A DNA stretch of 64,000 nucleotides from Bacillota bacterium (lineage in GTDB: Bacteria > Bacillota > Clostridia > Peptostreptococcales > Anaerovoracaceae), in contig JAQXGH010000001.1 in assembly GCA_029006195.1 (NCBI GenBank), positions 48,338 to 112,337 on the forward strand, in the 5' to 3' direction. Made by a program: the position numbers and the translations under genes. The notes beneath the pieces were generated by a model that was not told the DNA's origin, did no database searches, and saw only the letters and a list, made by a program, of their open reading frames with translations. The number at the start of each line of letters is the position of its first letter. Position 1 is the first letter of the stretch. Of the stretch, positions 61,047 to 64,000 are shown in pieces.

Positions 61047-62777
61047 ATGTTAATGCACTTAAAAGTACCAACATTATCAAATCGTCCGAGCGATATCAAG
61101 ACTGTGGAAATCAGGGTTGAAATCGGGCAGACGCTTGAATCGGTTACACGTGAGTTTGCAGGGGAAGCTCCATATACTATTATTCTGGGCAGAGTCAACG
61201 GTGTTGACAGAAGCCTTACTTACAGGCTTAGAAGAAGTGATCGTGAGGGAATTATAGAGCTTCTTGACCTGAGAACACACAGTGCTGCGTTAACATATCA
61301 GAGAAGCCTTTGCCTCATATACCTTAAAGCTGTGTGCGATACTTATGAAGAAATGGGTATCGTAGGTGCATCTGCTGCGATCGAGAACTCGCTGGATAAG
61401 GGCTTTTTCACTAAGCCTATCTTAAGACCTAATATCGAGGGTACACTTGATGAGCCGGATGATGAAGTGGTTGAGAAAATCTCTCGTAAGATGAGAGAAA
61501 TCATTAACAGCGATGAGAAGATAGTACCAGAGAGCTTATCTAGAGAAGAAGGTATGGAGTTTTGGGAAAAGTTCGGCTATATGGAGAAAGTTGAGCTTCT
61601 TGATAGCGTTTACAGCGTTGACTTCCCGTACCAAATCTTCACAATCGGCGATTATGGCAACTATTTCTTCGGACCTATGGTGCCGTCAACTGGATATATC
61701 GAACGCTTTGAACTCAGAAAGTATAGAGATGGTATCCTGTTAAGATTTCCATATTCTACTGCGCCTAACACGCTGCCGCCGTTTAATGATGATTTTAGAG
61801 TTTATGAAGCCTTTGGAAGAGAAAAGAAATGGCTTGAACTTCTCAAGGCACCGTTCCTTAGCGACATGAATAAGATCGTCAGCGAAGGTAAAGCGAAGGA
61901 CTTGGTTCTGCTTTCTGAAGCTCTGCATGAGAAGAAAATCGCAGAAATTGCTAATGAAATAGTCCAGAAGAAGAAAAGGATCGTTCTTTTGGCAGGTCCA
62001 TCATCATCGGGTAAGACAACAACGGCTAAGAGGCTTTGCGTACAGCTTAGAGTAAACGGGATGGATCCGCTCTATATGGGAACTGACGATTACTTTGTTG
62101 AGCGCTCTGAAACTCCTATCGATGAAAATGGCGATTACGATTTCGAAAATCTCAATGCACTGGATATAAATCTGTTCAACAATAATATGAATGATCTTTT
62201 GGCTGGTAAAGAAGTTGACTTGCCGGAATTCGACTTTATCGAAGGAACTAAGATATTCGGTAAGAGAATAACAAAGATAAGTGATGATCAGCTTATAGTA
62301 ATAGAGGGTATTCATGCGCTGAATGGTAAGCTTACAGAGCAGATTCCAGAAGAAGAGAAGTATAGAATCTATATTAGCCCGCTTACGCAGCTTAATATAG
62401 ATACACACAACAGAATTTCATCAACAGATGGCAGAATGCTCAGAAGAATGGTTAGAGACTATAAATTCAGAGGACGTAACGCTGCAACCACAATAGATGA
62501 GTGGCCAAACGTAAGAGCGGGTGAAGATAAGAACATCTTCCCCTTCAACGGGGAAGCTGACGTACTCTTTAACTCAACACTTCCTTATGAGCTCATGGTG
62601 CTTAAGAAGTACGCTGTACCTCTCCTTGAAGCGATAAGACCAGGAGAGAAGCAATACAGCGAAGCTATCAGACTGCTTGAATTTTTGAAGTTTGTTAGAG
62701 TTATTGATGAGGAAAAATTTGTACCGAACAATTCAATTTTAAGAGAATTCATTGGAGGGAGCGTATTCGTAGAATGA
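61047..62777 (+). CDS. Uridine kinase-like nucleoside kinase with TGS/ThrRS-like N-terminus
   Basis: A 576-residue protein; start 61047 follows GAGGTG by 6 nt, an ATG at 61029 lies before that site. Residues 1-65 are a TGS-like domain, about 70-230 resemble the second additional domain of threonyl-tRNA synthetase, and from about 310 there is a uridine kinase/phosphoribulokinase P-loop domain: Walker A LLAGPSSSGKTTTAKRL, the YMGTDDYFVERSETP substrate loop and VIEGIHALN. This fused architecture is common in Clostridia and annotated nucleoside kinase; function is not well established. Its TGA overlaps the start of the PfkB-family gene (ATGA). Confidence 0.88.
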   Translation: MLMHLKVPTLSNRPSDIKTVEIRVEIGQTLESVTREFAGEAPYTIILGRVNGVDRSLTYRLRRSDREGIIELLDLRTHSAALTYQRSLCLIYLKAVCDTYEEMGIVGASAAIENSLDKGFFTKPILRPNIEGTLDEPDDEVVEKISRKMREIINSDEKIVPESLSREEGMEFWEKFGYMEKVELLDSVYSVDFPYQIFTIGDYGNYFFGPMVPSTGYIERFELRKYRDGILLRFPYSTAPNTLPPFNDDFRVYEAFGREKKWLELLKAPFLSDMNKIVSEGKAKDLVLLSEALHEKKIAEIANEIVQKKKRIVLLAGPSSSGKTTTAKRLCVQLRVNGMDPLYMGTDDYFVERSETPIDENGDYDFENLNALDINLFNNNMNDLLAGKEVDLPEFDFIEGTKIFGKRITKISDDQLIVIEGIHALNGKLTEQIPEEEKYRIYISPLTQLNIDTHNRISSTDGRMLRRMVRDYKFRGRNAATTIDEWPNVRAGEDKNIFPFNGEADVLFNSTLPYELMVLKKYAVPLLEAIRPGEKQYSEAIRLLEFLKFVRVIDEEKFVPNNSILREFIGGSVFVE

Positions 62778-63865
62778 TAGTAATAATTGGCGGAGTAGAA
62801 ACAGCAGTAAGAATTAGAATGATGCCACCTAAGAGCGAGGACGAGTTTGATCAGGGCATGGAAGATAACGACGCCGTAGTCAGCGAGAAAACAGTAGGCG
62901 GTCTGGATGCTACTGGTTTTGATGCATACATCCGTAAGCAGAGAAGAGCTATGCAGTCAGATAACTACTGGGATCAGGTGGGAACATCAATGAGTAACTT
63001 CGGAGGATATTCTGCGGTTGCCTTTGATGATGATTCGGATATTTCAATTAATAATGATGGTTGCGGATTTAATGTAGCTAAGATTCTGGGCAATAAATTT
63101 GCCGGAAGTCAAGAAGTTGTGCTTCTGTCTGCACTGGGAACTGACGGCAGCGGACTGGCTGCAATGTGCGAACTGGATGAAGCAGGCGTCGACTCAAGCA
63201 GAGTTAAGCGTGTTCCTGGCAACACAGCGGTTACAGTTGAAATGCGTAACATGATGGGCGACATTCAGTTCATGAGAAAGTCAACGGGCGCGATCAAGGG
63301 GATTGATATCGCATACATCGAAGAAAATAAGGACATTATCGATAAGGCTGATGTTGTATTCATGGACGGAAGTCTTGATGGCGAAGTAATGCGTTACATC
63401 AGTGACATTTGCCAGGGCAAGAAGCTTTACTTCGACCCAGGTTCAATGGATGGAGCTTTCAAATATGCTGAAAATGAATGCGCAGCATACGGCGTAATGC
63501 CAGGCAGAAGAGAATCAGAAGCCATGACAGGCCTGACAGTTCTGGGCGTTGATCAGCTTATGGCAGCAGGTAAGGCCCTTGAAGAAAAGGGTGTAAAGCA
63601 CACTATTATCACTCTTAAGGGCGGCGGCCTTTACTATAAGGAAGGACTTGATGAAGGTCTCATCGAACCGAAGAAGGTGCTTTCGTTTGCTCAGACAACT
63701 GGTGCTGGAGACGTAGTTACAGCTGCGGTTCTCTTCGAAATCCTGAATGGTAAGAGCTTCAAAGAAGCTGCTCAGGCAGGTATTGATGATGCTGGAATCT
63801 ATCTTGCAGATGCTGTAGATGAGGATACAGCTACTCAGTTAAGAAACAAAGGCTTAATAAAATAA
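62774..63865 (+). CDS. PfkB-family carbohydrate/nucleoside kinase with N-terminal insert
   Basis: A 363-residue ribokinase-fold kinase. The anion hole and catalytic Asp are in TTGAGDVVTAAVLFE (about 310), and the sugar-binding NNDGCGFNVAKILG near residue 95 corresponds to the usual GGxxxNVA element. In most PfkB kinases that element is near residue 35; here about 60 extra residues (roughly 17-80, Asp/Met-rich) come first. It overlaps the nucleoside kinase by 4 nt (ATGA), so the two are translationally coupled and may act on the same nucleoside, for instance pseudouridine. Substrate not determinable. Confidence 0.85.
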   Translation: MIVIIGGVETAVRIRMMPPKSEDEFDQGMEDNDAVVSEKTVGGLDATGFDAYIRKQRRAMQSDNYWDQVGTSMSNFGGYSAVAFDDDSDISINNDGCGFNVAKILGNKFAGSQEVVLLSALGTDGSGLAAMCELDEAGVDSSRVKRVPGNTAVTVEMRNMMGDIQFMRKSTGAIKGIDIAYIEENKDIIDKADVVFMDGSLDGEVMRYISDICQGKKLYFDPGSMDGAFKYAENECAAYGVMPGRRESEAMTGLTVLGVDQLMAAGKALEEKGVKHTIITLKGGGLYYKEGLDEGLIEPKKVLSFAQTTGAGDVVTAAVLFEILNGKSFKEAAQAGIDDAGIYLADAVDEDTATQLRNKGLIK

Positions 63866-63880
63866 TAAAATTTGAAATTT

Positions 63881-63938
63881 GCTGCAGATCTTGATGCAAA
63901 GGCTACAAACGGCTGATATCAAGGGCTGCAGCTTTTTT
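63881..63938 (+). terminator. Terminator of the kinase pair
   Basis: GCTGCAG...CTTGAT (63881-63895) pairs with ATCAAG...CTGCAGC (63918-63932): 13 bp around a 2x2 internal loop, followed by six T. The remaining 62 bases to the window end are AT-rich without a feature. Confidence 0.8.
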
Positions 63939-64000
63939 ATTTGTTGAAAAGCCTGACAATTTCACAAATTTTACGAAAAAATTTAAAAAAATAGTAAAAA

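Overview
This 64 kb window is chromosomal DNA from a low-to-moderate GC, Gram-positive anaerobe, most likely a member of the Clostridia. The basis for this is strong purine-rich Shine-Dalgarno sites, many U-tailed terminators, phosphate acetyltransferase and 3-hydroxyacyl-CoA dehydrogenase of fermentative metabolism, an ECF vitamin-transport energising module, a CsbB/YfhO-type polymer glycosylation pair, a 3D/G5 cell-wall protein, and a sigma54/PAS regulator. I cannot fix the genus. No rRNA, tRNA, CRISPR array, prophage or intact insertion sequence was seen. Most genes read on the + strand.

Layout. 0-3 kb: the start of a divergent pta, then a LarA-type racemase directly coupled to malic enzyme. 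3-11 kb: ABC-F protein, acyl-CoA thioesterase, purA-purB, thiamine pyrophosphokinase, a ThrH-like phosphatase (minus), and an IMP dehydrogenase of the Tritrichomonas type. 11-19.5 kb: two MacB-like ABC transporters, a class A PBP and SfsA, converging on an IscR-like Rrf2 regulator. 19.7-26.6 kb: aminotransferase, Na/Ca exchanger, HprK-like P-loop protein, 3-hydroxybutyryl-CoA dehydrogenase, a metal exporter and a GNAT. 26.7-29.4 kb: O-acetylhomoserine sulfhydrylase and a Fic protein.

29.4-35.5 kb is the most distinctive stretch. A flavodoxin-like protein and a sigma54-dependent PAS/AAA+/Fis activator precede a near-consensus -24/-12 promoter that drives an amidase, a GPH-type symporter and an AbgB-like M20 amidohydrolase. 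This looks like an inducible uptake-and-hydrolysis pathway for an unidentified amide. 35.8-41.2 kb: a split ThrE-type exporter, nitroreductase and sulfur assimilation (two cysK paralogues around a second sulfhydrylase). The operator of this cys operon matches a site in the promoter of the window's own Rrf2 gene, suggesting one regulatory circuit.

41-53 kb: purC, an orphan ABC substrate-binding lipoprotein, NifU-like scaffold, PepV-like dipeptidase, 3D-domain protein, AlaX editing protein, a 500-bp gene-free spacer carrying a DnaA-box cluster, an AraC regulator, and a GT2/YfhO pair. 53-64 kb: a MocR regulator that lacks the PLP lysine, diverging across a 40-bp palindrome from a broken ECF S-component gene; then aroD, ecfA1-ecfA2-ecfT, trmB, an aminotransferase, a PC4-like ssDNA-binding protein with an SSB-like tail, and a nucleoside kinase overlapping a PfkB-family kinase.
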